Below, in pieces: positions 7,697 to 15,652 of a DNA stretch of 49,969 nt (its first letter is position 1; each line of letters starts with the position of its first letter). Location: NCBI GenBank assembly GCA_904501885.1, contig CAJGCP010000014.1:1-49969 (forward strand), in the 5' to 3' direction. This stretch comes from an uncultured Acetatifactor sp. (GTDB lineage Bacteria; Bacillota; Clostridia; Lachnospirales; Lachnospiraceae). A program made the translations under genes and the position numbers. Under the pieces are notes generated by a model. The model made no database searches. It saw only the letters and a list, made by a program, of their open reading frames with translations, and was not told the DNA's origin.

Positions 7697-8749
7697 ATGG
7701 ATAAAATGAAGGCGATTACTGTCTATGGTCCAAGAGATGCTCGTATGGAAGAGGTACCTAAGCCCATTGCAACAGAAAACATGATAGTAATGAAGGTGTT
7801 GCGCACCGGTGTTTGTGCTACGGATAGTTCAATTTATACCGGCGAAAGTAGTTTTATAAAAAGTGGAGAAATCGTATATCCTTGCAGATTTGGTCATGAA
7901 TGGGCAGGAATTGTTGAATCTGTGGGTGAGAAAGTTACAAAGTTTAAGCCCGGTGACCGTGTGTACGCAGATAACTTCACTTCCTGTGGCATCTGTGACA
8001 TCTGCAGAAGTGGTGATTATACTGCTTGCCCGGACTTGCGTTCTGTTGGAACAGTAGATTGTTGGGATGGTTGTTTTGCAGAATATATGTTAATGCCGGA
8101 ACATCATGTGTATCATTTGCCTGATGAAGTGACGATGGATGAAGGCGCATTAATCGAACCCGGTTCTATCGCTTATGACGCATTTCGCAATGTATCGCTA
8201 TCAGATAATGATACCGCTGTAATCTATGGTACCGGTGCCATTGGATTGATATGTGCTTGGATGGCCAAATATTTAGGCGCCGGACAGGTGATTTTGGTAG
8301 GGCGAACAGATGCTAAATTGCAAAAGGCATTAGAGGTTGGTGCTGACAAGATAATCAACTGTGTGAAGGAAGATGCTGTTTCTAAAATTTTGCAATTGAC
8401 AGGTGGGAAAGGAGCCTCTTTTGCAATCGAAACATCAGGCGCCGGTTCTGCTTTAAAACAATGTATTTTAGCCACAAGACGTTATGCAAGAATTTCTGTG
8501 ATTAGTTTTTATGAAAGGAACCTGGATGACATACCCATGGATAATCTTGTCCTTGGGTGCAAGAGTCTTGTGGGTGCAGCTGGCAGATATGGAAATGCAC
8601 CCGCTTTTTGTGAAATGATTGTAAATAATCCGATTAAATTAACGTCGGTGATTTCCCATCATGTTCCTTTCGAAAATTGTTTGGATGTTTTTGAACAGGA
8701 AGAAAATTATCGCAGCACTAAGATTAAAATTATGATTGATTTTCAGTAG
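7697..8749 (+). CDS. Second zinc-dependent alcohol/sugar dehydrogenase
   Basis: 350 residues, MDR family. A catalytic cysteine is seen in GVCATDS, the GHEW motif follows, then a structural-zinc lobe CGICDICRSGDYTAC, and a Rossmann GTGAIGLI motif. It is only distantly similar to the first dehydrogenase of the operon: the C-terminal part (NLVLGCKSLVGAAGRYG) is different, so the two are not a recent duplication and probably oxidise different intermediates. The start at 7697 follows AAGGATT; a second in-frame ATG lies at 7706. Its stop codon overlaps the ribosome site of the cupin gene, implying tight coupling. Confidence 0.88.
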   Translation: MDKMKAITVYGPRDARMEEVPKPIATENMIVMKVLRTGVCATDSSIYTGESSFIKSGEIVYPCRFGHEWAGIVESVGEKVTKFKPGDRVYADNFTSCGICDICRSGDYTACPDLRSVGTVDCWDGCFAEYMLMPEHHVYHLPDEVTMDEGALIEPGSIAYDAFRNVSLSDNDTAVIYGTGAIGLICAWMAKYLGAGQVILVGRTDAKLQKALEVGADKIINCVKEDAVSKILQLTGGKGASFAIETSGAGSALKQCILATRRYARISVISFYERNLDDIPMDNLVLGCKSLVGAAGRYGNAPAFCEMIVNNPIKLTSVISHHVPFENCLDVFEQEENYRSTKIKIMIDFQ

Positions 8750-8759
8750 GAGGGTACCC

Positions 8760-9188
8760 ATGGAAAATAACAAGTTAAAGCCTTTTTTCACCAATGTAAA
8801 TAATGTAAAACCCTTAATGTTTGGAGAAGAATATGCCTCAAGAATGATTTTGGATCATGTTGTTACCGGAAGGGATGGAGTGATTCAAATGAATCATGGC
8901 ACCGTAAAAGCAGGTTGCGCACTGGGCGGCGGTGTACATGATGAGGATGAGATATATTACATTCTTTCAGGACATGGCAAACTGCAATTGGATGAAGAAA
9001 TTATTGATGTGGTACCTAATCAGGTGATTTTTATTCCTGCAGGATGCTTTCATGCTTTAGACAATCGTGAGTCTGAGGAAGATATGTGTATTCTAACATT
9101 CTGGAAAGATTATCGGTATAATGAAGCCTATGAAGCAAGAATGAAACAATGGGGTAAGTCCTTTGTTACTATAGACGAAGATGTATAA
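8760..9188 (+). CDS. Cupin domain protein
   Basis: 142 residues forming one cupin barrel: motif 1 is seen around VHDEDEIYYILSGHG and motif 2 around PNQVIFIPAGCFHAL, keeping metal-ligand-type His and Glu residues. The start is fixed by AGGAGG at 8748-8753, which begins inside the stop codon of the preceding dehydrogenase. Small cupins in sugar operons are often isomerases, epimerases or lyases of sugar acids, or sensors; nothing here separates these. It is the last gene of the operon, and its stop codon lies inside the terminator hairpin. Confidence 0.85.
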   Translation: MENNKLKPFFTNVNNVKPLMFGEEYASRMILDHVVTGRDGVIQMNHGTVKAGCALGGGVHDEDEIYYILSGHGKLQLDEEIIDVVPNQVIFIPAGCFHALDNRESEEDMCILTFWKDYRYNEAYEARMKQWGKSFVTIDEDV

Positions 9189-9205
9189 TGCATCTTCGTC
9201 TTTTT
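9173..9205 (+). terminator. Intrinsic terminator of the sugar operon
   Basis: Perfect 11-bp stem (9173-9183 with 9191-9201), a 7-base loop and a T-run. The left arm and loop include the last codons and stop of the cupin gene, so coding sequence and terminator overlap. Confidence 0.88.
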
Positions 9206-9242
9206 AATGTCTGTTTTTTGCATGAAATGTCTGTATTTTGCA
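9206..9242 (+). repeat. Two direct repeats, candidate activator/repressor site
   Basis: AATGTCTGTTTTTTGCA at 9206-9222 and AATGTCTGTATTTTGCA at 9226-9242 are 17-base direct repeats with one mismatch, spaced 20 bases start to start, ending 22 bases before the -35 element at 9265. Tandem half-sites about two helical turns apart are the usual layout for AraC-family operators. Which regulator binds is unknown; the AraC-type gene at 1476-2315 is one candidate. Confidence 0.55.
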
Positions 9243-9264
9243 ATGTTTACAGTTCCCTGTTTCA

Positions 9265-9293
9265 TTGACATAAAAATTTAGCAATGATATAAT
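9265..9293 (+). promoter_or_regulatory. Perfect consensus sigma-A promoter
   Basis: TTGACA (9265-9270), exactly 17 bases, TATAAT (9288-9293), about 34 bases before the GH36 start codon. Both hexamers match the consensus fully. Such a promoter is expected to be strong unless repressed. Confidence 0.88.
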
Positions 9294-9327
9294 TTTAACA
9301 AAATTTCCAGAGAGGAGAATGATGAGT

Positions 9328-11400
9328 ATGGATATTATTTTTAAAGACCTACATTTTATTGTTTTAGAAGATAAAAAGGTTGTTCTTCCGGAAGGATTTG
9401 GCACCACGCCGGGATACGATGAAGGGAGTGTCAAAAATAAATTAGGTTTGGTTGATATACAGTTGGCAGGAGATAACCATCCCCCCTTTGGAGGCACCCA
9501 CAAACGTATCGGCACATTGGAAAGAGGAAATCTGCAATATGTTTCTCATAGCATTCAGGGGAATCAGCTATGTATTATAACCAAGTCTGAACGACTGCAG
9601 GTAGAAAGTTTTTATATTGCAAATGAGGGTACCAACGCCATTCGTACCTTCCATAAGATTACCAATATTTCAAACGAAGAAGTGATACTGGAAAGCGCAA
9701 ACAGCACTACATTGTTTAGTGATGGAATGGATGATTTGCAAAACATGTATTTCCATGAGTTTACCAGTTGCCATCACTATGAGAACCAGCCTAAAGTAAG
9801 CAGTTTTCGTGAATTAAATCTGTTTCGTCCTTCTGCAACCTTCCGCAGAGTGAATATCGGAAGCAAAGCAACCAATGCCTTCTTCCCCATGGGTATTGTG
9901 GAAAACAGAAAGACAAGTAAGTTCGTAATGTTCCAGATTGAGAGCGATAACGACTGGTATTACGAATTGGGGCCTATCAGTAGCAAAGAGTTTTATCTCT
10001 ATCTAAGTGGTCCTGACCAAATGTATCATTCCTGGTGCAAAAAACTGGCTCCGGGAGCAAGTTATGTCACTGTTCCCGTTGCTGTTGCATACGGCAATTC
10101 ATTGAATGAAGTGATTGCAGAAATGACCCATTATCGTCGTACACTGGTTCCTTACTTTGCGCCAGATGCAGATTTGCCTGTTATATTTAACGAATATATG
10201 CATTTGGCATGGAATGCCCCTTTTGAGCATGTGACCAAAGCCTTGGTACCTGAGGTTGCTAAATTAGGCGCCCAGTACTATGTCATTGACTGCGGTTGGC
10301 ATGATGATGTGGATCCTGATACCATCTATAATTACACCGGTGCATGGTATGAAAGCCGTGACCGTTTCCCGGCAGGCATCGCTGCGATGGCAGACTATGT
10401 ACATAGTCATGGTTTGAAATTTGGTCTGTGGATTGAACCTGAAGTGGTAGGACAGCATTGTAAAGAAATGTTGGAATACTATGATGACGATTGCTTCCTC
10501 ACCAGAAACGGCAAAAAAATCTGCGAGATGGGACGTTATTTCCTGGATATGAGGCATCCCAAGGTTAGAGCATATTTGAACGAAGTCATCGACAGAATGT
10601 GCGATGAATATGGCGCTGATTATATTAAGTTTGACTATAACGAAGAGTGTGGTCCTGGCACAGAATTGAACAGCGATAGCTTGGCTGACGGCTTACAGCA
10701 GCATTGCGAAGCAAGAGCAGAATGGGTGAAAGAAATCACCGAAAGACATCCCAATGTTATATTTGAAAATTGTGCCAGCGGTGGTCAGAGATTGGATTAC
10801 AAGTCCATGAGTTTGCATCCTCTTTGTTCTACTTCCGATCAGATTCATTATTATCTGTATCCTTACATTGTTGCAAACATGTTTACTGCAGTGTTGCCTG
10901 AACAGGCGGCTGTTTGGAGTTATCCTGTAAACACCGACATTTATGATGTGGTTGGTGCTGAAAAATCTGACGAAATGGTAAGCGAAGAATTGGTGGTTAT
11001 CAATATGCTCAATGCCATTTTGGGTCGTGTGCATTTGGCTTCCAGAGTCAATCTTTTGGCGGACAAAAAAAAGGCATTGATCAAAGAAGGTATTGAATAC
11101 TATCACGTGATGACACCATACAAAAAGAAATGTGTACCTTACTTGCCACTTGGTTATGCATCTGTTGGAGATGGTACCGTTGCTGTGGGTATTATGGCAG
11201 AAAAGAAACTTTTCCTTGGAGTTTGGAATTTAAAGGGTAACAAAGAAATAGAAATTCCTTTCCCTGGCTTAAAGGTGAAAGATGCGAAGGTGGGATATCC
11301 TAAGAATCTGCCTACGAATTATGGCTTAAAAGACAATGTTTTATCCATTCGGTTCACAGAAGATGAACAGGCAAGATTGTTTGAAATTGATTTGATGTAA
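9328..11400 (+). CDS. Alpha-galactosidase-like glycoside hydrolase, GH36 family
   Basis: 690 residues from the ATG at 9328, which lies 10 bases after AGGAG; in-frame ATGs at 9319 and 9322 sit too close to that site. An N-terminal beta-sandwich precedes a TIM barrel. The nucleophile is Asp436 in YIKFDYNEE and the acid/base is Asp490 in ENCASGGQRLDY, the two hallmark clan GH-D motifs; GLWIEPE is also present. The family hydrolyses terminal alpha-galactosides such as raffinose or melibiose. No signal peptide is present, so it acts on imported oligosaccharides in the cytosol. It has its own strong promoter and terminator. The substrate could be another alpha-glycoside, as GH36 is broad. Confidence 0.88.
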   Translation: MDIIFKDLHFIVLEDKKVVLPEGFGTTPGYDEGSVKNKLGLVDIQLAGDNHPPFGGTHKRIGTLERGNLQYVSHSIQGNQLCIITKSERLQVESFYIANEGTNAIRTFHKITNISNEEVILESANSTTLFSDGMDDLQNMYFHEFTSCHHYENQPKVSSFRELNLFRPSATFRRVNIGSKATNAFFPMGIVENRKTSKFVMFQIESDNDWYYELGPISSKEFYLYLSGPDQMYHSWCKKLAPGASYVTVPVAVAYGNSLNEVIAEMTHYRRTLVPYFAPDADLPVIFNEYMHLAWNAPFEHVTKALVPEVAKLGAQYYVIDCGWHDDVDPDTIYNYTGAWYESRDRFPAGIAAMADYVHSHGLKFGLWIEPEVVGQHCKEMLEYYDDDCFLTRNGKKICEMGRYFLDMRHPKVRAYLNEVIDRMCDEYGADYIKFDYNEECGPGTELNSDSLADGLQQHCEARAEWVKEITERHPNVIFENCASGGQRLDYKSMSLHPLCSTSDQIHYYLYPYIVANMFTAVLPEQAAVWSYPVNTDIYDVVGAEKSDEMVSEELVVINMLNAILGRVHLASRVNLLADKKKALIKEGIEYYHVMTPYKKKCVPYLPLGYASVGDGTVAVGIMAEKKLFLGVWNLKGNKEIEIPFPGLKVKDAKVGYPKNLPTNYGLKDNVLSIRFTEDEQARLFEIDLM

Positions 11401-11410
11401 AGGAAAAGAA

Positions 11411-11447
11411 GAGGGCTGATGAAATTTTTCATCGGCCCTTAATTATT
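11411..11447 (+). terminator. Intrinsic terminator after the GH36 gene
   Basis: A 12-bp stem with one G-U pair (11412-11423 with 11428-11439) and a short AT loop, followed by a modest AATTATTT tail. It lies between the GH36 gene and the convergent lipoprotein gene and may serve both. Confidence 0.75.
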
Positions 11448-11490
11448 TACTATGCTTAATTTGAATGTGCTATATGATAAATGTAAATGT

Positions 11491-11961
11491 TTAGTATTCA
11501 ATGGACAGATTTGCATCGTCAGGTTCTTCACCGTGAAGAAAAGCCAAAACGATTTGCAATCTTTTATATGCGCGTTCGTAATTCTTCCCTGCATATTCTG
11601 CAATGTATTCATTATAGGAACCGTTGCTGTATGCATCTTTGTAACTCTTTACCGCCTCGGTCATATAAGTGGCTGCTTCTGCGGCCATTTCTTCTAAGTA
11701 ATCAAATTCGTGAGGGAAATCCATTGCACCAAAAGACTGGAAGATAATATCTAAATCGCTCATATAGCTTAATAACTCATCGGGTGCGGTGGTCTTATTG
11801 GGGTCAATGCTGTTGATTGCAATATCAATTTCTGCAATCTTAGAACAAATATCCTCCATACTCTGCTTGAATTGAGATAAATCCTGTGTTTCCCCGCAGC
11901 CGGTCAGTAAAAAACAAGACAGCATAAAAGATAATATTATTTTAAGTAAATTGCGTTTCAA
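11491..11961 (-). CDS. Small predicted lipoprotein of unknown function
   Basis: 156 residues counted from a TTG start at 11961, which lies 8 bases after GGAGG; the upstream in-frame ATG at 11979 would overlap that ribosome site. The N-terminus is a typical lipoprotein signal (KR, a hydrophobic core, then LLTGC with Cys22). The mature part is acidic and mostly helical in appearance, with no motif that I recognise. It is convergent with the GH36 gene and divergent from the solute-binding lipoprotein gene at 12179. Surface-anchored location is well supported; function is unknown. Confidence 0.8.
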   Translation of the reverse strand: MKRNLLKIILSFMLSCFLLTGCGETQDLSQFKQSMEDICSKIAEIDIAINSIDPNKTTAPDELLSYMSDLDIIFQSFGAMDFPHEFDYLEEMAAEAATYMTEAVKSYKDAYSNGSYNEYIAEYAGKNYERAYKRLQIVLAFLHGEEPDDANLSIEY

Positions 11962-12091
11962 ATCAATTTCCTCCTTCATTTGTCACATCAGTTAAAATCT
12001 AACATAATTTTCTCTTGTTTGCAATAGATTTCATTTTAACAATATTTATTTATATTCATCCATAAAGAACAAGAAATAACTAATAATTTTG

Positions 12092-12116
12092 TGCAAATCG
12101 TTGACATTTATTTGCA
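12092..12116. promoter_or_regulatory. Inverted repeat / weak cre-like site around a -35 element
   Basis: TGCAAAT (12092-12098) and ATTTGCA (12110-12116) are perfect 7-bp inverted arms flanking the TTGACA at 12101. The segment 12093-12106 also fits the CcpA cre pattern except at the first two, normally conserved, positions. Either could mediate sugar-dependent repression; neither is proven. Confidence 0.3.
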
Positions 12117-12129
12117 ACAATAGTAAAAT
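12101..12129 (+). promoter_or_regulatory. Sigma-A promoter of the solute-binding protein gene
   Basis: TTGACA (12101-12106), a 17-base spacer and TAAAAT (12124-12129), about 50 bases before the start codon. Only one base differs from consensus. Confidence 0.8.
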
Positions 12130-12178
12130 AAATTTATCTGTAAAACATTACAGAAAAATAGAAAGGAAGGAAAATAAT

Positions 12179-13822
12179 ATGAGAAAGAATGTAAGAAGAA
12201 TCTTGGGCGCAGTTTTGGCTGGCGCTATGATTCTTGGTACTATGGCTGCTTGTGGCGCTGAAGAAGTAGCTAACAGCGATAGTGCTGCAGTAGAGAGCTC
12301 CGTTGAGGGCTCTGTTGAAACCGCAGGTGTTACTTATCCTCTTGATACCGATGAGACTTTGACTATCGCAATGATCAACGATAAGCCTGTAGCTGCAGTT
12401 TCTAAGGATATCACCGCAACTCCTTTTGCAAAAGCATGGCAGGAATACACCGGTGTTACCATTGAGTTCGTTATCTGCGAAGACAACAATGCAATGAACT
12501 TGTTGTTTGCAGATGGCAATTTGCCTGATATCGTTATTTGGACTCCTTACAGCGCATATGCTGGTGGTCCTCAGGCTGCAATTGAAGATGGCATCATTTC
12601 CCCCATCACTCGCGAAGAGTTAGAGCAGTATGCTCCTGACTATGTAGCAGTATTGGACAATGGTCATCCCGATTTGAACCGTACATACAAGACCGATGAT
12701 GGTGTTTACATCGGCTTTGGTCAGATTCCTGCAAGTAAAGAGATGCGTTCTGCATCCGGTATGCTTGTACGTGGTGACTGGTTGGATGAGTGGGGCATGG
12801 AAGTTCCCGACACCATCGAAGAGTTGGAAGCTTACTTGACCAAGAGTTTGGAAGTAGAAGGCATGCAGACTCCTTTCCAGTCTTCTCACTTGCTTGCTCC
12901 CGCTGAGTATGGTTACTGGACATCTCCTTTCGGCCTTGTAGCAGCAGCTTTGTACCAGGTTGATGGTCAGGTTCACTGTGGTTACGCTGAGCCTGAATAC
13001 AAAGATTTCATCATGTGGGCAAGAAGCCTTGTTGAGAAGGGCTTGATGGATACCAGCTTTACTTATCTTGAGAACACCGTTTACGGCGATGGTACTGCAG
13101 TATGGCATGCTTCCATCGGTTCCGGTATCGGTACCTATATGGCATATGCAGAAGATCCTACCTCCGGACTTGGTGAGAATTGGCATGTTCGTCCTATGCC
13201 CAGCTTGAAGGGTGAAGATGGCGTTGCTCGCGCTGGTTATGCATTCTATTCCAAGCCTGCTGGCGGAAGAATTGCATGGCTTACTCCTCAGTGCGATAAT
13301 AGAGAATTGGCACTTCAGTTCCTGAACTATGGTTATACTGAGGCTGGTAAGATGCTGTTCAACTTTTGTGTAGAAGGCGAATCTTACTTCTATGATGAAA
13401 ATGGCGATGCTAGATATACTGACTGGATTACTCACAATCCCGATGGTTTGTCCATGCAGTATGCTATGGCTCAGTACAACAGAGCAGCAGTTGGCGGTGG
13501 CCCGATGGTTCAGACTGACGAGTATGCTCGCAACTACTTCTGGAGACCTGAGCAGCAGGAAGCTAACAAGATTTGGCCGGATAACATGGGTGAGGAATAT
13601 ACCATGCCTGAGTTTACAGTAGATCCTGCAGATGCGGCTGAGTACGCAAGACTTGCTGCTGACATTAAGACATATATGGAAGAATCCAGAGTGAAATTTG
13701 TGACCGGCGAATATACTGCTGATGATTTCGAAGCTGTTTACATCCCTACCTTGAAGGATATGGGTCTGGACAGATATCTTGAAATCATTCAGGAAGCTTG
13801 CGACAGATTCTACGCTAGATAA
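12179..13822 (+). CDS. ABC transporter extracellular solute-binding lipoprotein
   Basis: 547 residues from the ATG at 12179, preceded by GGAAGG; an in-frame extension to 12089 reads through the promoter and is rejected. The N-terminus is a lipoprotein signal with a basic start and a lipobox ending at Cys25 (TMAAC). The mature protein has the length and aromatic-rich pattern of the large carbohydrate-binding proteins of CUT1-type ABC importers. No permease or ATPase gene lies beside it, and both flanks are closed by a promoter and a terminator, so it is transcribed alone. Codon choice suggests high expression. The ligand is not readable; nearby sugar genes favour an oligosaccharide or sugar. 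Confidence 0.87.
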   Translation: MRKNVRRILGAVLAGAMILGTMAACGAEEVANSDSAAVESSVEGSVETAGVTYPLDTDETLTIAMINDKPVAAVSKDITATPFAKAWQEYTGVTIEFVICEDNNAMNLLFADGNLPDIVIWTPYSAYAGGPQAAIEDGIISPITREELEQYAPDYVAVLDNGHPDLNRTYKTDDGVYIGFGQIPASKEMRSASGMLVRGDWLDEWGMEVPDTIEELEAYLTKSLEVEGMQTPFQSSHLLAPAEYGYWTSPFGLVAAALYQVDGQVHCGYAEPEYKDFIMWARSLVEKGLMDTSFTYLENTVYGDGTAVWHASIGSGIGTYMAYAEDPTSGLGENWHVRPMPSLKGEDGVARAGYAFYSKPAGGRIAWLTPQCDNRELALQFLNYGYTEAGKMLFNFCVEGESYFYDENGDARYTDWITHNPDGLSMQYAMAQYNRAAVGGGPMVQTDEYARNYFWRPEQQEANKIWPDNMGEEYTMPEFTVDPADAAEYARLAADIKTYMEESRVKFVTGEYTADDFEAVYIPTLKDMGLDRYLEIIQEACDRFYAR

Positions 13823-13848
13823 TTATATCTGAAATAATCTTAAAATTG

Positions 13849-13884
13849 TGGGTTGGTGCATTTTATGCATCAACCCATTTTTTT
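13849..13884 (+). terminator. Intrinsic terminator after the solute-binding protein gene
   Basis: A 12-bp stem with one G-U pair (13849-13860 with 13866-13877), a 5-base loop, then a seven-T run. Confidence 0.9.
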
Positions 13885-13907
13885 GAATAAAATATAGTCT
13901 TAATTTA

Positions 13908-13957
13908 TTAACATGTTAAAATACACCCTTTTTATTTCCGTTAAAATGTGGTAGAAT
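13908..13957 (+). promoter_or_regulatory. Candidate ilvB promoter with upstream palindrome
   Basis: TAGAAT (13952-13957) with an extended TG-G before it is the best -10; the -35 match at 13929-13934 is poor. A perfect 12-bp palindrome TTAACATGTTAA occupies 13908-13919 and could be an operator. I found no T-box or leader-peptide features in this 198-base gap. Confidence 0.4.
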
Positions 13958-14020
13958 ATCGTTTAATGATAAAATATATCAAATTATTATGTTTCTAAGA
14001 CTTGTGGAGGAACTTTTCCT

Positions 14021-15634
14021 ATGATAGGTGCTGATGCAATCGTTAAATGTTTAGAGGCAGAGGGTGTGAAAGAGGTATTTGGATATCCCGGTGTTGCTAT
14101 CTGCCCTTTTTATAACAGCATATTAGATTCTGATATTCGCCCCATTTTGGTACGAACAGAGCAAAACGCCGCACATGCAGCAAGCGGCGTAGCAAGAATG
14201 ACAGGACGTCCCGGTGTTTGTGCTGTCACCTCCGGTCCCGGTGCCACCAATGTAATCACGGGAATTGCTACCGCTTTTGCTGACAGCATTCCTTTGATCT
14301 GTATTACAGGACAGGTGAATAGTGAGCTTCTGGGAAGTGATGTGTTTCAGGAAGCAGATATATACGGCGCTGTAGAGTCTTTTGTAAAATATAGTTATTT
14401 GATCAAAAATGTAAACGACATTCCCCGTGTATTTAAAGAAGCCTTCTATATTGCAAATAGCGGCAGAAAAGGGCCTGTGTTAATTGATATCCCCATAGAT
14501 ATCCAAAATGCACCCATTCCTAAGTTTAAATATCCGGAGAGCGTTTCTCTTAGCACGTACAAGCCTACTGTAAAGGGAAATATTGTTCAGATACGAAAAG
14601 TGATAAAAGAACTGGAAAAAGCAAAACGCCCTATTATTTGTGCAGGCGGTGGAATTTTACTTAGTGAAGCGCAAGATGTATTACGCACCTTTGCGACAAA
14701 TCACAACATCCCTGTGGTGACTACCATGATGGGTATCGGGGTTATGCCGACCAACCATCCTCTATACTATGGTATGGTTGGAAATAATGGCAAACCTTAT
14801 GCTAATAGAGCAATGAATGAGGCAGATTTGGTCATTATGGCAGGAGCCAGAGTGGCAGATAGAGCCATTAGTCAGCCGGATTTGATTACGAAGGATAAGA
14901 TTTTGGTTCACATAGATGTGGACCCTGCTGAAATCGGCAAGAATGCAGGACCTACCATTCCCATTGTAGGTGACGCAAAGCATATATTTGAAGACTTTTT
15001 AGCAGAAGAGTTGTCCGCAGATTATTGCGATTGGATTAATGTATTAAATGAATACAAATCCGCTATGGCAATCATTCGTAAACCCGATGCCAATTATGTA
15101 GATCCTGAGTGTTTTATTCGTAAACTAACCGAAAAGATGGAAGACAACGCAGTATATGTTGCAGATGTTGGACAAAATCAGATTTGGTCCTGTGCATATG
15201 CACAAATCAAATCAGGTAAGTTTTTGACCTCCGGGGGTATGGGTACCATGGGATATTCTATTCCAGCTGCAATCGGAGCAAAAGTTGCCGCCCCCAACAG
15301 ACAAGTAGTAGCGGTGTGTGGAGATGGATCATTCCAGATGTCTATGATGGAACTTGCCACCATGATACAGCATGGTATTCAAGTAAAAATTGTAATTTTC
15401 AAGAATAATTATCTTGGTATGGTGCGCCAATATCAACATTTTTCCTATCAAGACAAATATTCTGTTGTAGATTTGTCAGGTAGTCCCGATTTTTCCAAAC
15501 TATCTGAGAGTTATCATATTCCTTTTATTCGATTAGAAGATATGTCATCCTGCGATGCGACAATTGATGCATTTTTGAAAGAAGATACTTCTATGATACT
15601 GGAATGCAATATTGATCCAATGGACTTGGTATAG
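14021..15634 (+). CDS. ilvB: Acetolactate synthase catalytic (large) subunit
   Basis: 537 residues. It condenses two pyruvates, or pyruvate with 2-oxobutyrate, in the first common step of valine, leucine and isoleucine synthesis. The ThDP-activating glutamate is Glu47 (VRTEQNAAHAA), SGPGATN follows, and the ThDP/Mg motif begins at Gly434-Asp435-Gly436 and runs to KNN about 30 residues later. The start follows TGGAGG. The C-terminus stops at DPMDLV, roughly 20 residues before the usual family end, so the tail that normally caps the active site is short. A small-subunit gene follows 18 bases downstream, supporting an anabolic rather than catabolic enzyme. Confidence 0.93.
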   Translation: MIGADAIVKCLEAEGVKEVFGYPGVAICPFYNSILDSDIRPILVRTEQNAAHAASGVARMTGRPGVCAVTSGPGATNVITGIATAFADSIPLICITGQVNSELLGSDVFQEADIYGAVESFVKYSYLIKNVNDIPRVFKEAFYIANSGRKGPVLIDIPIDIQNAPIPKFKYPESVSLSTYKPTVKGNIVQIRKVIKELEKAKRPIICAGGGILLSEAQDVLRTFATNHNIPVVTTMMGIGVMPTNHPLYYGMVGNNGKPYANRAMNEADLVIMAGARVADRAISQPDLITKDKILVHIDVDPAEIGKNAGPTIPIVGDAKHIFEDFLAEELSADYCDWINVLNEYKSAMAIIRKPDANYVDPECFIRKLTEKMEDNAVYVADVGQNQIWSCAYAQIKSGKFLTSGGMGTMGYSIPAAIGAKVAAPNRQVVAVCGDGSFQMSMMELATMIQHGIQVKIVIFKNNYLGMVRQYQHFSYQDKYSVVDLSGSPDFSKLSESYHIPFIRLEDMSSCDATIDAFLKEDTSMILECNIDPMDLV

Positions 15635-15652
15635 TCAGAGGAGAATTGTAAT

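Noticed and set aside
11452..11747. Plus-strand frames overlapping the small lipoprotein gene
   Set aside because: The minus-strand frame has a proper lipoprotein signal and ribosome site; the plus-strand frames have neither.
12089..12178. N-terminal extension of the solute-binding protein
   Set aside because: It overlaps the promoter and precedes the lipoprotein signal peptide, which must be at the N-terminus.
12620..13435. Minus-strand open frame (271 codons) opposite the solute-binding protein gene
   Set aside because: Antisense to a clear lipoprotein gene, low-complexity composition, no promoter or ribosome site.
13823..14020. T-box riboswitch or leader peptide before ilvB
   Set aside because: No T-box consensus, no run of Leu/Ile/Val codons in a short ORF, and no terminator/antiterminator pair was found in the gap.
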